This document shows, piece by piece, positions 41,315-49,502 of a stretch of 64,000 nt of DNA. How positions within the stretch are numbered: position 1 is the stretch's first letter; the number at the start of each line of letters is the position of its first letter. Below the pieces are notes generated by a model that was not told the DNA's origin, did no database searches, and saw nothing but the letters and a program-made list of their open reading frames with translations. Source of the stretch: Nakamurella deserti (GTDB lineage Bacteria > Actinomycetota > Actinomycetes > Mycobacteriales > Nakamurellaceae); NCBI RefSeq assembly GCF_003260015.1, contig NZ_QCXS01000002.1, forward strand, positions 1,736,001 through 1,800,000, in the 5' to 3' direction. The translations under genes and the position numbers were made by a program.

Positions 41315-42628
41315 GTGACCGACATTCCGCAGGGCGCGATCAACCGCAGTGCGAAGCTGGCCGGCCTGCCGATCTCCGCCGCAGGCCGGGTCGGGTTGGG
41401 CCTGGGGCAGCGACTCATGGGCCGCACCAAGGACGAGGTCAGCGCCGAGATGTCCCGGCGCACCGCCGAGCAGGTCTTCGAGGTGCTGGGGACGCTCAAG
41501 GGCGGGGCGATGAAGTTCGGGCAGGCGCTGTCGGTGTTCGAGGCGGCCATGCCCGACGACGCGGTCGCGCCCTACCGGGAGGCTCTCACCAAGCTGCAGA
41601 ACGCGGCCCCACCGATGGATCCCGCGGTGGTCCGGCGGCTGATGAGCGAGCAGCTCGGCACCGCCTGGCCGACCTACTTCCGGGAGTTCGACGACCGGGC
41701 CGCGGCCGCGGCGAGCATCGGCCAGGTGCACAAGGCGATCTGGCGGGACGGGCGCGAGGTGGCCGTCAAGCTGCAGTACCCCGGGGCCGCGCAGGCGTTG
41801 ACCGCGGATCTGAACCAGCTCAGCCGGCTGGGCCGGCTGATGCAGCCGCTGATGCCGGGACTGCAGTACAAGCCGCTGCTGGCCGAGCTGCGCGAGCGGG
41901 TGCTGGACGAGATCGACTACGCCGCCGAGGCAGCCAACCAACGCGTGTTCGCCGCCGCGTACGCCGACGATCCGGAGATCGCCATCGGCAAGGTGGTCGC
42001 CAGTGCCCCGCAGCTGATCATCACCGAATGGGTCGACGGGGTCGGGATGGCGAAGATCATCGCCGGCGGCACCCGGGAGCAGCGCGACACCTGCGGCCGC
42101 ATCATGGCGGAGTTCCACTTCTCCGCACCCGAACGGGCACGGGCCCTGCACACCGATCCGCACCCCGGGAACTTCCTGCTCCGGTCCGACGGCCGGCTCG
42201 GCATCGTCGACTTCGGGTCGGTGTCGAAGATGCCGGACGGGCCGCTGCCCATCGTCGGGCGGCTGGCGCGGCTGTCCATCGCCGGTGACGCCGACGCCGT
42301 CGTCGCCGGGTTGCGCGCCGAGGGCTTCATCCCGCCGACCCTGGATCCCGATCCGGACGTGCTGATGAACTATTTGATCCCGTACCTGGAACCGTTGCGG
42401 CACGAGGTCTTCCACTTCACCCGTGAGTGGATGCAGCAGCTGTGGGCCACGATGTCGGACTTCTCCAGCCCGGAGCTCAAGCTCGCGCGGCGGCTGAACC
42501 TGCCCCCGAACTACCTGATGATCCAGCGGGTCACTTTGGGATCGATCGGGGTGCTGTCGCAACTGGACGCCAAGGCGCCGTTCCGGTCGATCGTCGAGCG
42601 CTGGCAGCCCGGCTTCGCCGGCGACTGA
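41315..42628 (+). CDS. ABC1/UbiB-family atypical kinase (Rv3197-like)
   Basis: 437 residues. ABC1 motifs are complete: the KxGQ motif in GTLKGGAMKFGQALSVFE, the Ala-rich nucleotide loop AAAASIGQVHKAIW, the Lys in VAVKLQYPG, the catalytic loop LHTDPHPGNFLL and the metal Asp in LGIVDFGSVSK. The family includes UbiB/COQ8, which act in quinone synthesis. The mycobacterial Rv3197 is often annotated as a macrolide transporter because it lies beside whiB7; the sequence shows a kinase fold, not an ABC transporter. GTG start at 41315. It follows the E1-like gene by 40 bases. Confidence 0.92.
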   Translation: MTDIPQGAINRSAKLAGLPISAAGRVGLGLGQRLMGRTKDEVSAEMSRRTAEQVFEVLGTLKGGAMKFGQALSVFEAAMPDDAVAPYREALTKLQNAAPPMDPAVVRRLMSEQLGTAWPTYFREFDDRAAAAASIGQVHKAIWRDGREVAVKLQYPGAAQALTADLNQLSRLGRLMQPLMPGLQYKPLLAELRERVLDEIDYAAEAANQRVFAAAYADDPEIAIGKVVASAPQLIITEWVDGVGMAKIIAGGTREQRDTCGRIMAEFHFSAPERARALHTDPHPGNFLLRSDGRLGIVDFGSVSKMPDGPLPIVGRLARLSIAGDADAVVAGLRAEGFIPPTLDPDPDVLMNYLIPYLEPLRHEVFHFTREWMQQLWATMSDFSSPELKLARRLNLPPNYLMIQRVTLGSIGVLSQLDAKAPFRSIVERWQPGFAGD

Positions 42629-42781
42629 CCGGCCGGCCGGGGCTGTTGCCGCCGGCGCGGACACGGCACCTGCGGTCGCCGCTCCGCTCTCGCGCCGCAG
42701 GTCGCGGTGACCCGACGCCGCCGTGCAGGGATTGACCCGTGCGTCGCGGTCGACGTGCGGGACGTGGCTGAAGCGGGCGGC

Positions 42782-43060
42782 GCGGACGGCGTGTGGGCGG
42801 TCGCCCCGGGCATCCCGGTCGAGGCCGTCCGAGCCGTGGCCGACGCGGACGGCGTGTGGGCGGTCGCCCGTGCATCGCGGCCGAGGCCGTCCGAGCCGTG
42901 GCCGACGCGGACGGCGTGCGGGCGGTCGCCCCGCGCATCCCGGCCGAAGCCGTCCTGGCCGTGGCCGACGCGGACGGCGCAGACGGCGTGCGCGCGGTCG
43001 CCCGTGCATCGCAGCCGACGCGGCGGAGCCGTGGCCGACGCGGGCGGCGCAGACAACGAA
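42782..43060. repeat. Imperfect 63-bp tandem repeat, four to five units
   Basis: Units starting gcgg(a/g)cggcg begin at 42782, 42845, 42907, 42970 and 43040, giving spacings of 63, 62, 63 and 70. Each contains gcggtcgcc, gcatc, gaggccg/cgaagccg and agccgtggccgac. The uneven periods break all frames, so this is not a repeat protein. It lies in the 923-base spacer 42629-43551 after the ABC1 kinase; no gene is supported there. Confidence 0.8.
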
Positions 43061-43322
43061 GGGGCCGTAGAGCCGTGTGACCGGCCAGGTGTCTGTGCCA
43101 TGGCACACGTGAGCGGCGCGGACGGCGCGCGGTCGGCCTGTGCATCCCGGCCGAGGCGACCGGCAGTGGCCGAAGCGGGGGGCACCGGGGCTTGTGCGGG
43201 TGCACCCGGCACGCGGGTGCCGACGTCAACGGACCGCCGGGCGGCGGGATCAGCCGGTCCGCGTGGTCGCCACCGTCGCCGCATGGGCGTGACCGTCAGT
43301 GGCGGCCGTTCGGACCCCCGGG

Positions 43323-43490
43323 AACAGCCGGCCCCCACGGCCACGCCCATCAACGGCGACCGACCGGACCGCGGAAAACAGCCGGCCCGCACGGCCACGC
43401 CCATCAACGGCGACCGACCGGACCGCGGAAAACAGCCGGCCCGCACGGCCACGCCCATCAACGGCGACCGACCGGACCGCGGAAACCAGC
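43323..43490. repeat. 54-bp tandem repeat, three units plus a partial
   Basis: Near-identical units beginning aacagccggccc start at 43323, 43377 and 43431, with a broken fourth at about 43485. Each holds acggccacgcccatcaacgg and cgaccgaccggaccgcgg. The second and third are identical in the main body. It is a different sequence and period from the 63-bp array 260 bases upstream in the same spacer. Confidence 0.85.
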
Positions 43491-43551
43491 CGGCCGGCGG
43501 AGCCGGACCGTCAGCGGTGACCGGCCGACCCGCGGGCGCTCCGGCCGGGTG

Positions 43552-43740
43552 TCACCACCACTCCTGGTCGAGCTTGGCTTCGATGGACCGCAGGTGGGTG
43601 CGGGCGCACCGGTCGCACACCCACACCTTCCCGCGCCGCGCGTCGACCTCGAGAAGCCAGGTGAGCGGCGGGGTTCCGGCCGTCGTCCCACACTGCGAGC
43701 AGGTGACCGGGGCGGCGGGGGGTTCGGGGGTGGCGGCCAT
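43552..43740 (-). CDS. Small zinc-ribbon protein of unknown function
   Basis: 62 residues from ATG 43740. Two CxxC pairs, in PVTCSQCGTTAG and VWVCDRCARTHLR, frame a short basic core (WLLEVDARRGK), and the tail is IEAKLDQEWW. It is probably a one-zinc ribbon. There is no clear ribosome site, so it may be leaderless. It lies between the ABC1 kinase and whiB7, a position where actinomycetes often carry small proteins. Confidence 0.75.
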   Translation of the reverse strand: MAATPEPPAAPVTCSQCGTTAGTPPLTWLLEVDARRGKVWVCDRCARTHLRSIEAKLDQEWW

Positions 43741-43832
43741 ACCGCACAGGGTAGGCCGCCGCCGGCGGCCCACCCTGAGAGTCGTCGTCCGGCGCGGCAC
43801 CGGTGACGCAGCGGCCACCGGTGCCGGTGCCG

Positions 43833-43985
43833 TCAGCTCCGACGCCAGCGGGAGCGACCCCGTGAGGCGGTCGACCGCGGATCGGCGAGCAACGCCTGCC
43901 GACGGCGGTGGATCTGCGTCTCCCGCTGCTGCTGCTCCCAGCGGTGACATCGGAGGTGCATCTCGGGATCGAGGGGGAAGTTCAT
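43833..43985 (-). CDS. Possible small basic protein upstream of the zinc-ribbon gene
   Basis: 50 residues from ATG 43985: MNFPLDPEMHLRCHRWEQQQ, then a run of Arg/Gln/His helix and a basic tail ending GRSRWRRS. The first part looks like a real helical protein; the tail is low-complexity. I do not recognise it. It follows whiB7 on the same strand after 168 bases. Confidence 0.4.
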   Translation of the reverse strand: MNFPLDPEMHLRCHRWEQQQRETQIHRRRQALLADPRSTASRGRSRWRRS

Positions 43986-44153
43986 CAGGGTACCTTGTCT
44001 GTGTGCCGGGAAGTATTGAGAAGTGCTGCGGGCCAACGGGCATGGATCACCCGCCGGCCGGGCTCCGCCGCCCGCCCCCGCCGCGGGCGGTGGCGGGCCA
44101 CCGGGGCCACGGGTGTGACGGGCGGTCCCGTCACGTGCGGTGTCGTGCGTGGG

Positions 44154-44438
44154 TCAGGCTGCGACCTTGCGGGGCCGGCCGCGCGGACGCTTCCGCGCGA
44201 TGACGACGCCCTGGTCGAAGATCTCGCCACCCCAGACGCCCCACGGCTCCTGCCGCTCCAGCGCGCCGGCCAGGCAGACCGCCCGCAGGGGGCAGGGCTG
44301 GCAGAGCACCTTGGCGCGCTCGAGATCGGCCGGGGACTCTGCGAAGAACAGGTCCGGTTCGGCCGAGTGGCAGGGCAGGTCGGCAGCGAGTGCCGTCAGG
44401 TCGTCCGCGCCGAACGCGACGCTGAGGAGTTTCACCAT
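44154..44438 (-). CDS. whiB7: WhiB7-type transcriptional regulator (iron-sulfur, AT-hook)
   Basis: 94 residues. Four Cys (23, 46, 49 and 55, pattern C...CxxCxxxxxC) bind a [4Fe-4S] cluster, the GVWGGE turn binds sigma factor, and the C-terminal RPRGRPRKVAA is the AT-hook that sets WhiB7 apart from other WhiB proteins. It activates intrinsic antibiotic resistance and redox genes in response to ribosome-targeting drugs and stress. ATG 44438 has ggaggtg 7 bases upstream. It lies directly downstream of uvrD2 on the same strand, as in mycobacteria, with a leader of about 380 bases carrying an upstream ORF and an attenuator. Confidence 0.95.
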   Translation of the reverse strand: MVKLLSVAFGADDLTALAADLPCHSAEPDLFFAESPADLERAKVLCQPCPLRAVCLAGALERQEPWGVWGGEIFDQGVVIARKRPRGRPRKVAA

Positions 44439-44520
44439 TGCCGATCACCTCCAGAAAGGGTTGTTGTGTGTGCCCGAGCGGGAGCCGGACACCAGGAGTG
44501 GTGTGGAGCCGGGTTTCTCG

Positions 44521-44565
44521 GGGAGGAAACACAACAGCCGCGGCGCTCAGCAGAGCGAGCCGCGG
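44521..44565 (-). terminator. Attenuator hairpin in the whiB7 leader
   Basis: On the minus strand CCGCGG-CT-CGCTC-tgct-GAGCG-CCGCGG (44538-44565) is followed by CTGTTGTGTTTCC. That tail can also pair: TGTTGTGT (44529-44536) is complementary to ACACAACA (44462-44469) just before the whiB7 ribosome site, giving an alternative fold. The hairpin begins 30 bases after the upstream-ORF stop. Confidence 0.7.
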
Positions 44566-44595
44566 CCGGAGATGAGAACTACTGCCAGGTGTGAC

Positions 44596-44742
44596 CTAGC
44601 AGGGACGCTCTCCCCGGTACCGACGGGTGGAAGTGGGCGCGATCCAGCGCGTGCGCACGGTGACGTGCGCCGGGGCCCCGTGGAGGGCCATTCCCGCGAA
44701 AGACGGGACCCCGGCGACGAACTGCTGCGAGAATGCGTTCAT
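44596..44742 (-). CDS. Upstream ORF in the whiB7 leader (48 codons)
   Basis: ATG 44742 with agaggggg 7 bases upstream opens a 48-residue frame, MNAFSQQFVAGVPSFAGMAL then an Arg/Pro/Thr-rich tail ending GERPC, and stops with TAG at 44596-44598. In mycobacteria and Streptomyces the whiB7/wblC leader contains such an ORF. Slowed translation of it lets transcription pass the attenuator. The peptide itself shows no domain, and the role here is by analogy. Confidence 0.6.
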   Translation of the reverse strand: MNAFSQQFVAGVPSFAGMALHGAPAHVTVRTRWIAPTSTRRYRGERPC

Positions 44743-44823
44743 CTTCGGGCCCCCTCTCGGTCGCTGCTCCCCGTCGGAGGGAGGCTGTCTGGTGAACCAG
44801 GCGTTCGCCGTGGTTCGGGAAGG

Positions 44824-44861
44824 AGCCTAAAACTCCGTCCGCGAAACGGTCAACCGAATTA
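44824..44861 (-). promoter_or_regulatory. whiB7 promoter with WhiB7-type AT-rich box
   Basis: Minus strand: TTGACC (44848-44853), 18 bases, then TAGGCT (44824-44829). The AT-rich TAATTC (44856-44861) lies just upstream of the -35, where WhiB7's AT-hook binds in known autoregulated promoters. The box overlaps the last codon of uvrD2. Confidence 0.65.
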
Positions 44862-46991
44862 ACCAGAAGTTCGTACGGATATTTTTTCCGCGGTCGGTAC
44901 GGAGGCCGTCGCCCGTTGCACGCTGGCCACGACCAGCCGTTGCACGTCGGCCCCGTAGAGGTCCAGCTTGCTCCGGCCGATCCCCGGGATCGCCAGCAGC
45001 GCAGCGTCATCCGTCGGGCAGCGCTCGGCGATGGCGTACAGCGTCGCGTCGGTGAAGACGACGTACGGCGGCACCGACTTCTCGCCCGCCAAATTCTTGC
45101 GCCACGCCTTGAGCTCGTCCACCAGCTCCGGGTCGGCGGTGGAGGGGCAGTTCTCGCACCGGCCCGATTTGATCTCCAGCGGGGTCCGCACCGGACCGCC
45201 GCAGAACCGGCACCGCCCGGGCGCCGTCCGGCCGCCGGCCCGGTTCATCGGCAGGGCGTCCGGTGCGAGACCGTTGAGGAAGCGGCTGCGGCGCCGGGTC
45301 TTGCGGCCACCCGCGGCGCGGGCCAGCGCCCAGGACAGGTGCAGGGTCCGGCGGGCCCGGGTGACGCCGACGTACAGCAGTCGGCGTTCCTCCTCGACCT
45401 CCTCGGGGGACTCCGCGTGCTGGATCGGCATCGTGCCGTCGACCAGACCGACCAGGAAGACCACGTCCCACTCCAGGCCTTTGGCGGCGTGCAGTGACGC
45501 GAGGGTGACGCCCTCGACGGTCGGGGCGTGCTGGGACTCGGCGCGCTGTTCCAACTCGGTGACGAGCTCCCCGAGACCGGCCGTCCGGTCCGCCTCGGCC
45601 AGATCCTCGGCCACCGACACCAGCGCCACCAGCGCGTCCCATCGGTCGCGGAGCGAGCCGGCCGCGGGCGCGGCATCGGTGAGGCCGACGTCGCGCAGCA
45701 CCCGCCGGGTGGCCGGGACCAACGCGACGGCGCGGCCGTCGGCCGGCGTGTCCAGGCCCGCCCGGGCCGCCACCCGCAGCGCCTGCATGGCCTGCCTGAC
45801 CTCCGCACGGGCGAAGAAGCGTTCGCCTCCACGGACCACGTAGGGGATCTTCGCCGCGGCCAGCGCCTGCTCGAACGCCTCCGACTGGGCGTTGATCCGG
45901 TACAGCACGGCGATCTCGGCCGGCGACGTGCCGGCCGCGATCAGCGCCTGGCACCGCTCGGCCAGTGCGGCGGCCTCGGCTGCCTCGTCGGGGTACTCGG
46001 TGTACACCGGCTCCGGGCCGTCGGGCAGCACCGGTCGCAGCCGCAGCCGGAACCGTGAGGTCGGGCCGACGGTGCCGGCGATGACCCGGTTGGCGAGCGA
46101 CACGACCTGCGGCGTGGAGCGGTAGTCACGCTCGAGCTTCACCACCGGGGCGTGCGGGTACCGCCGGTCGAAGTTCAGCAGGTAGTTCGGGGACGCACCG
46201 GCGAAGGAGTAGATGGTCTGGTTGGCGTCACCGACGACGGTGATCTGGTCACGGCCACCCAGCCAGGAGTCCAGCACCCGCTGCTGCAGCGGGGTGACGT
46301 CCTGGTACTCGTCGACGAGGAAGCTGCGGTACCGCGCCCGGAACTCCCTGGCCACCTGCTCGTCGTCGTCGAGGGCGGCGCAGGTGTTGAGCAGGATGTC
46401 GTCGAAGTCGAGCTGCTCGGCGTCGTTCTTGACCGACTCGTAGGCCTCGAACGCCTTGGCCACGACCTCGGCGTCCAGGGGGGTGTCGCGCTGCGCCTTG
46501 GCCACCGCGGCGGCATACCCGGACGGGGTGACCAGGCTCGCCTTGGCCCACTCGATCTCGCTGGCCAGGTCGCGCAGGGTGGCCACGTCGGTGGCCGCGC
46601 CGACCCGGCGGGCGGCGCTGCCCACCAACCGCAGTTTCTGCTCCACGATCGGCCGCACCTGCTCGCCGCCGGTGACCTTCGGCCAGAAGTAGCGCAGCTG
46701 CCGCAGGGCGGCCGCGTGGAACGTCCGGGCCTGCACCCCGCCGACGCCGAGATCCCGCAGCCGCACCCGCATCTCACCGGCGGCCCGGTTGGTGAAGGTG
46801 ACCGCGAGGATCTCCGACGGACGGTGCAGGTCGGCGGCCACGAGCTGGGCGATCCGGTGGGTGATGGTGCGGGTCTTGCCGGTGCCGGCCCCCGCCAGCA
46901 CGCACAGCGGGCCGGACGGCGCCGTCACCGCTGCGCGTTGCTCGTCGTCCAGACCGGCCAGTGGATCCCTCACCCGACCATGGTCGCACAC
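44859..46991 (-). CDS. uvrD2: ATP-dependent DNA helicase UvrD2
   Basis: 710 residues, SF1A helicase. Motif I is LAGAGTGKTRTITHRI, Ia is AVTFTNRAAGEM, II is LVDEYQDVTPLQQ, III is ITVVGDANQTIYSFAGA, then LERDYRSTPQV, VTLASLHAAKGLEWDVVF and LLYVGVTRARR. UvrD2 features at the C-terminus are a four-Cys zinc site (RCRFCGGPV ... RCENCPS) and an HRDC domain (AIAERCPTDDAALLAIPGIG). It works in DNA repair and replication and is essential in M. tuberculosis. The first GTG in frame is 46991; the GTG at 46973 (VRDPLAGLDDEQ) matches mycobacterial starts better. Its 3' end carries the whiB7 promoter. Confidence 0.93.
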   Translation of the reverse strand: MCDHGRVRDPLAGLDDEQRAAVTAPSGPLCVLAGAGTGKTRTITHRIAQLVAADLHRPSEILAVTFTNRAAGEMRVRLRDLGVGGVQARTFHAAALRQLRYFWPKVTGGEQVRPIVEQKLRLVGSAARRVGAATDVATLRDLASEIEWAKASLVTPSGYAAAVAKAQRDTPLDAEVVAKAFEAYESVKNDAEQLDFDDILLNTCAALDDDEQVAREFRARYRSFLVDEYQDVTPLQQRVLDSWLGGRDQITVVGDANQTIYSFAGASPNYLLNFDRRYPHAPVVKLERDYRSTPQVVSLANRVIAGTVGPTSRFRLRLRPVLPDGPEPVYTEYPDEAAEAAALAERCQALIAAGTSPAEIAVLYRINAQSEAFEQALAAAKIPYVVRGGERFFARAEVRQAMQALRVAARAGLDTPADGRAVALVPATRRVLRDVGLTDAAPAAGSLRDRWDALVALVSVAEDLAEADRTAGLGELVTELEQRAESQHAPTVEGVTLASLHAAKGLEWDVVFLVGLVDGTMPIQHAESPEEVEEERRLLYVGVTRARRTLHLSWALARAAGGRKTRRRSRFLNGLAPDALPMNRAGGRTAPGRCRFCGGPVRTPLEIKSGRCENCPSTADPELVDELKAWRKNLAGEKSVPPYVVFTDATLYAIAERCPTDDAALLAIPGIGRSKLDLYGADVQRLVVASVQRATASVPTAEKISVRTSG

Positions 46992-47052
46992 ACGTACGAC
47001 CGTTCCGGGCGCCTGTGCACAGCCCCGGACGTCGTGTCCGGCACGTCGAGGG

Positions 47053-48066
47053 TCAGCCCCGGGCCCAGGCCTCGATCAGCTGGCGGGCGATGGAGATGCC
47101 CGACGGCAGGCCCAGCTCGGGGTGTGCGTCCTCGTCGGCCAGCACGGCCCGGACCTGCTCCCGGGTGACCCACTGCGCCGACTCGATCTCGCCGGCGCGC
47201 GGGGACAGCGCCGCACCGCGCTCGGCGCGCGCGGCGAAGCCCATCATCAGCGACCGCGGGAACGGCCACGGCTGCGAGCCCAGGTAGCGCACCTCGGTGA
47301 CGTCCAGCCCGACCTCCTCGCGCACCTCGCGGATGACGGTCGCCTCCAGCGACTCCCCCGCCTCGGTGAACCCGGCCAGGATCGAGTACCGGTTGGCCGG
47401 CCAGATCGGCTGCCGCGCCAGCACACAGGCGTCGGCGCCGTCGTGGACCAGCATGATCACGGCCGGGTCGGTCCGCGGGAACTCGAGGTGGTCGTTGGGA
47501 CAGGTCCGCGACCAGCCCACCGTGGTGGGCCGGTTGGGTTCACCACAGCGCGGGCAGAACGGCGCGAGCCGGTGCCAGGTGAGCACGGCGACCGCGCTGG
47601 TCAGCAGGCCGGCCTCGGTGTCGTCGAGCACCTCGCCCCACTGACGCAGGCCGCCACCGGTGCGGCCCCAGCCGTCGGAACGCTCCGCGGGCTGCTCCTC
47701 GACGGCGCCGGGGACCGCCCACACGTCGCCGCCGTCGACGACACCCAGGTGCACGGCGTCGGCGGGCGGGGTTCCGCCGAACTCGGTCGCCGGCCGGTAC
47801 CGCAACCGCACCCGGTTCCCGTCGGTGTCGGCCGCCACCCGGCCGTCGGGGTCGACCACCAGCACCCGGGCGCGCGGCCAGGCCGTCGTCGTGTGCTCGA
47901 CCGAGCGGAAGTCCTCCCCGCGGTCGGCGGTGCCGCGGGACAACGTCGGCGTCAGACCGCCGGTCAGCCAGCCGGCGATCGACGCCCCGGCGGCCAGCGG
48001 CGGGCTGTCCACCTCACCGAGTCCCTGCGTTCCGAGAGCGCCGTCGTGTCCGGCCATCTCGGTCAC
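47053..48066 (-). CDS. nudC: NAD+ diphosphatase NudC (Nudix)
   Basis: 337 residues. The N-terminal domain is variable. The zinc site FCPRCGEPN ... RTCPNDHLEFPRTDPA precedes the Nudix box GFTEAGESLEATVIREVREEVGL and the NudC-specific LGSQPWPFPRSLMMGF, which selects NADH. It hydrolyses NAD(H) to NMN(H) and AMP and may remove NAD caps from RNA. The GTG start at 48066 overlaps the upstream M16 peptidase stop (GTGA), so it is third in a coupled M16-M16-nudC operon running toward uvrD2. Confidence 0.93.
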   Translation of the reverse strand: MTEMAGHDGALGTQGLGEVDSPPLAAGASIAGWLTGGLTPTLSRGTADRGEDFRSVEHTTTAWPRARVLVVDPDGRVAADTDGNRVRLRYRPATEFGGTPPADAVHLGVVDGGDVWAVPGAVEEQPAERSDGWGRTGGGLRQWGEVLDDTEAGLLTSAVAVLTWHRLAPFCPRCGEPNRPTTVGWSRTCPNDHLEFPRTDPAVIMLVHDGADACVLARQPIWPANRYSILAGFTEAGESLEATVIREVREEVGLDVTEVRYLGSQPWPFPRSLMMGFAARAERGAALSPRAGEIESAQWVTREQVRAVLADEDAHPELGLPSGISIARQLIEAWARG

Positions 48067-49502
48067 GGGAGCTCCACCGGGAGGACGGCGGACAACGGCG
48101 CCGCGACGGTCGTCAGATCGCCGACGACGACGCCCATGAAGGCGGACGGGGCGAAGATGGTGCGGGCGAGCTCGTGCACCTCGGCGGCCGTCACCGCCGC
48201 GACCCCCGCGCGGTAGTCGTCCAGCCAGGCACCGTCCAGGCCCGAGCCGGCGAGCTGGGAGATCATCGACGCGTACCCGGCCTGGGTGGCCAGCGACGCG
48301 GCCAGCGTGCCGAGCGCGTAGTTGCGGGCCGACTCGACCTCGGCGTCGCTGGGCGGGGTGAGCGCCATCCGGCCGAGCTCGTACTGCGCCTCCCAGACCG
48401 CGGCCGCGGTGGACTCGGTGGTGGTGTCGAAGCCGACGGTGACCGCGGCGCGGCCCGGCCAGAACGACACCGACGACGACGCGCTGTAGGTGAAACCCTT
48501 GTCCTCGCGGATGTTCTCGACCAGCCGTGAGGAGAAATAGCCGCCGTAGACGAGGTTCGCGAGCTGCTGGGCCGGATAGCCCTCGTGCTCACGACCGACG
48601 GCCGGCGCGGACAGCCGCACCTGCGACTGCACCGCACCCGGGTTGTCGAAGGCGGCCAGCGGTGCCGGCTCGACCGGCGGTGGCGGCGTCATCCGGACGG
48701 CGGCACGATCGGAACGCCAGTCCCCCAGCGCCTCGGCCACCTGGCTCACCGCACGCGCCGGCGACAGATCACCGACCAGCACCAGTACCGCACCGTCCGG
48801 CACGGCCTGCCGCCGGAACAGCGACCGCACCACCGCCGGGGTCACGGCGTCGACGTCCTCGGCCAGCGGGGTGTCCCAGGCCGCGGCGTGGTCACCGAAG
48901 CGGCGCTCCTGCAGGTGTTTGCGAGCCACCGCCGACGGTTGCGACAGCGAGATCATCAGGTGCTCGTGCAGCCGCGCCCGCTCGACCCGGATCTCGTCGG
49001 AGCGGAACGCGGGATCGGTGAGCGAGTCGGCGAGCACCGCGAGCAGCGTCGGCAGACCGGTCGACAGCACCGATCCGGCGACCATCAGCCGCTGCGCGTC
49101 CACCGAGGCGTCCAGATGCCCACCGACCACGGCGAGGTCGGCGTCGACCTGCTGACGGTCGCGGGTCCCGGTCCCGAGCATCAGCGTGGCGGCGAGCATC
49201 TCGGCGCGGGCGCTGTGCACCTGCGCCGGCACCCGGGTGGCACTGAACGGGATCCGCAGCCGCGCCTCGATCAGCGGGGTGCCGGCCTTGCGGACGGCGA
49301 TGACCCGTAATCCGTTGTCCAGCACCGTGTCCACCGTGCGCGGGTTCTTCGCACCGACCGCCGCGGTGAGGGCCGGGACCGGCCGGGCGCCGAGCGGCGT
49401 GCGGCCGATCTGGGCGGCGGTCCGGCGGCGCGGCGCTCGCGCGGCCCGGGCTGGCGCGCCCGGCTCGGTGGCGGCAGCGGGGGTCTTCGGGCGGCCGGCC
49501 AT
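48063..49502 (-). CDS. M16-family protein, inactive partner subunit
   Basis: 479 residues. The M16 fold is clear (TVDTVLDNGLRVIAVRK; YGGYFSSRLVENIREDKGFTYS; GTLAASLATQAGYASMI). The HxxEH zinc motif is missing; the corresponding helix reads VHSARAEMLAATLML. Such proteins pair with an active M16 subunit, like the alpha/beta subunits of processing peptidases. ATG 49502 shares a base with the stop of the active subunit upstream (TGATG). The N-terminal ~50 residues are basic and Ala/Pro-rich. Confidence 0.9.
   Translation of the reverse strand: MAGRPKTPAAATEPGAPARAARAPRRRTAAQIGRTPLGARPVPALTAAVGAKNPRTVDTVLDNGLRVIAVRKAGTPLIEARLRIPFSATRVPAQVHSARAEMLAATLMLGTGTRDRQQVDADLAVVGGHLDASVDAQRLMVAGSVLSTGLPTLLAVLADSLTDPAFRSDEIRVERARLHEHLMISLSQPSAVARKHLQERRFGDHAAAWDTPLAEDVDAVTPAVVRSLFRRQAVPDGAVLVLVGDLSPARAVSQVAEALGDWRSDRAAVRMTPPPPVEPAPLAAFDNPGAVQSQVRLSAPAVGREHEGYPAQQLANLVYGGYFSSRLVENIREDKGFTYSASSSVSFWPGRAAVTVGFDTTTESTAAAVWEAQYELGRMALTPPSDAEVESARNYALGTLAASLATQAGYASMISQLAGSGLDGAWLDDYRAGVAAVTAAEVHELARTIFAPSAFMGVVVGDLTTVAAPLSAVLPVELP

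Noticed and set aside
41315-42628. Macrolide ABC transporter (label used for the mycobacterial homologue)
   Set aside because: There is no Walker A or ABC signature; all ABC1 kinase motifs are present.
42511-43461. Minus-strand frame with 18-residue repeats (MGVAVRAGCFPRSGRSPL)
   Set aside because: The repeat follows only from the 54-bp array period. The frame then runs through the broken 63-bp array into antisense of the ABC1 kinase, with no ribosome site.
42707-44203. 498-residue plus-strand frame across the repeat spacer and whiB7 region
   Set aside because: Composition is random-like, it overlaps supported minus-strand genes, and period changes of 62 and 70 in the repeat would break any real repeat protein.
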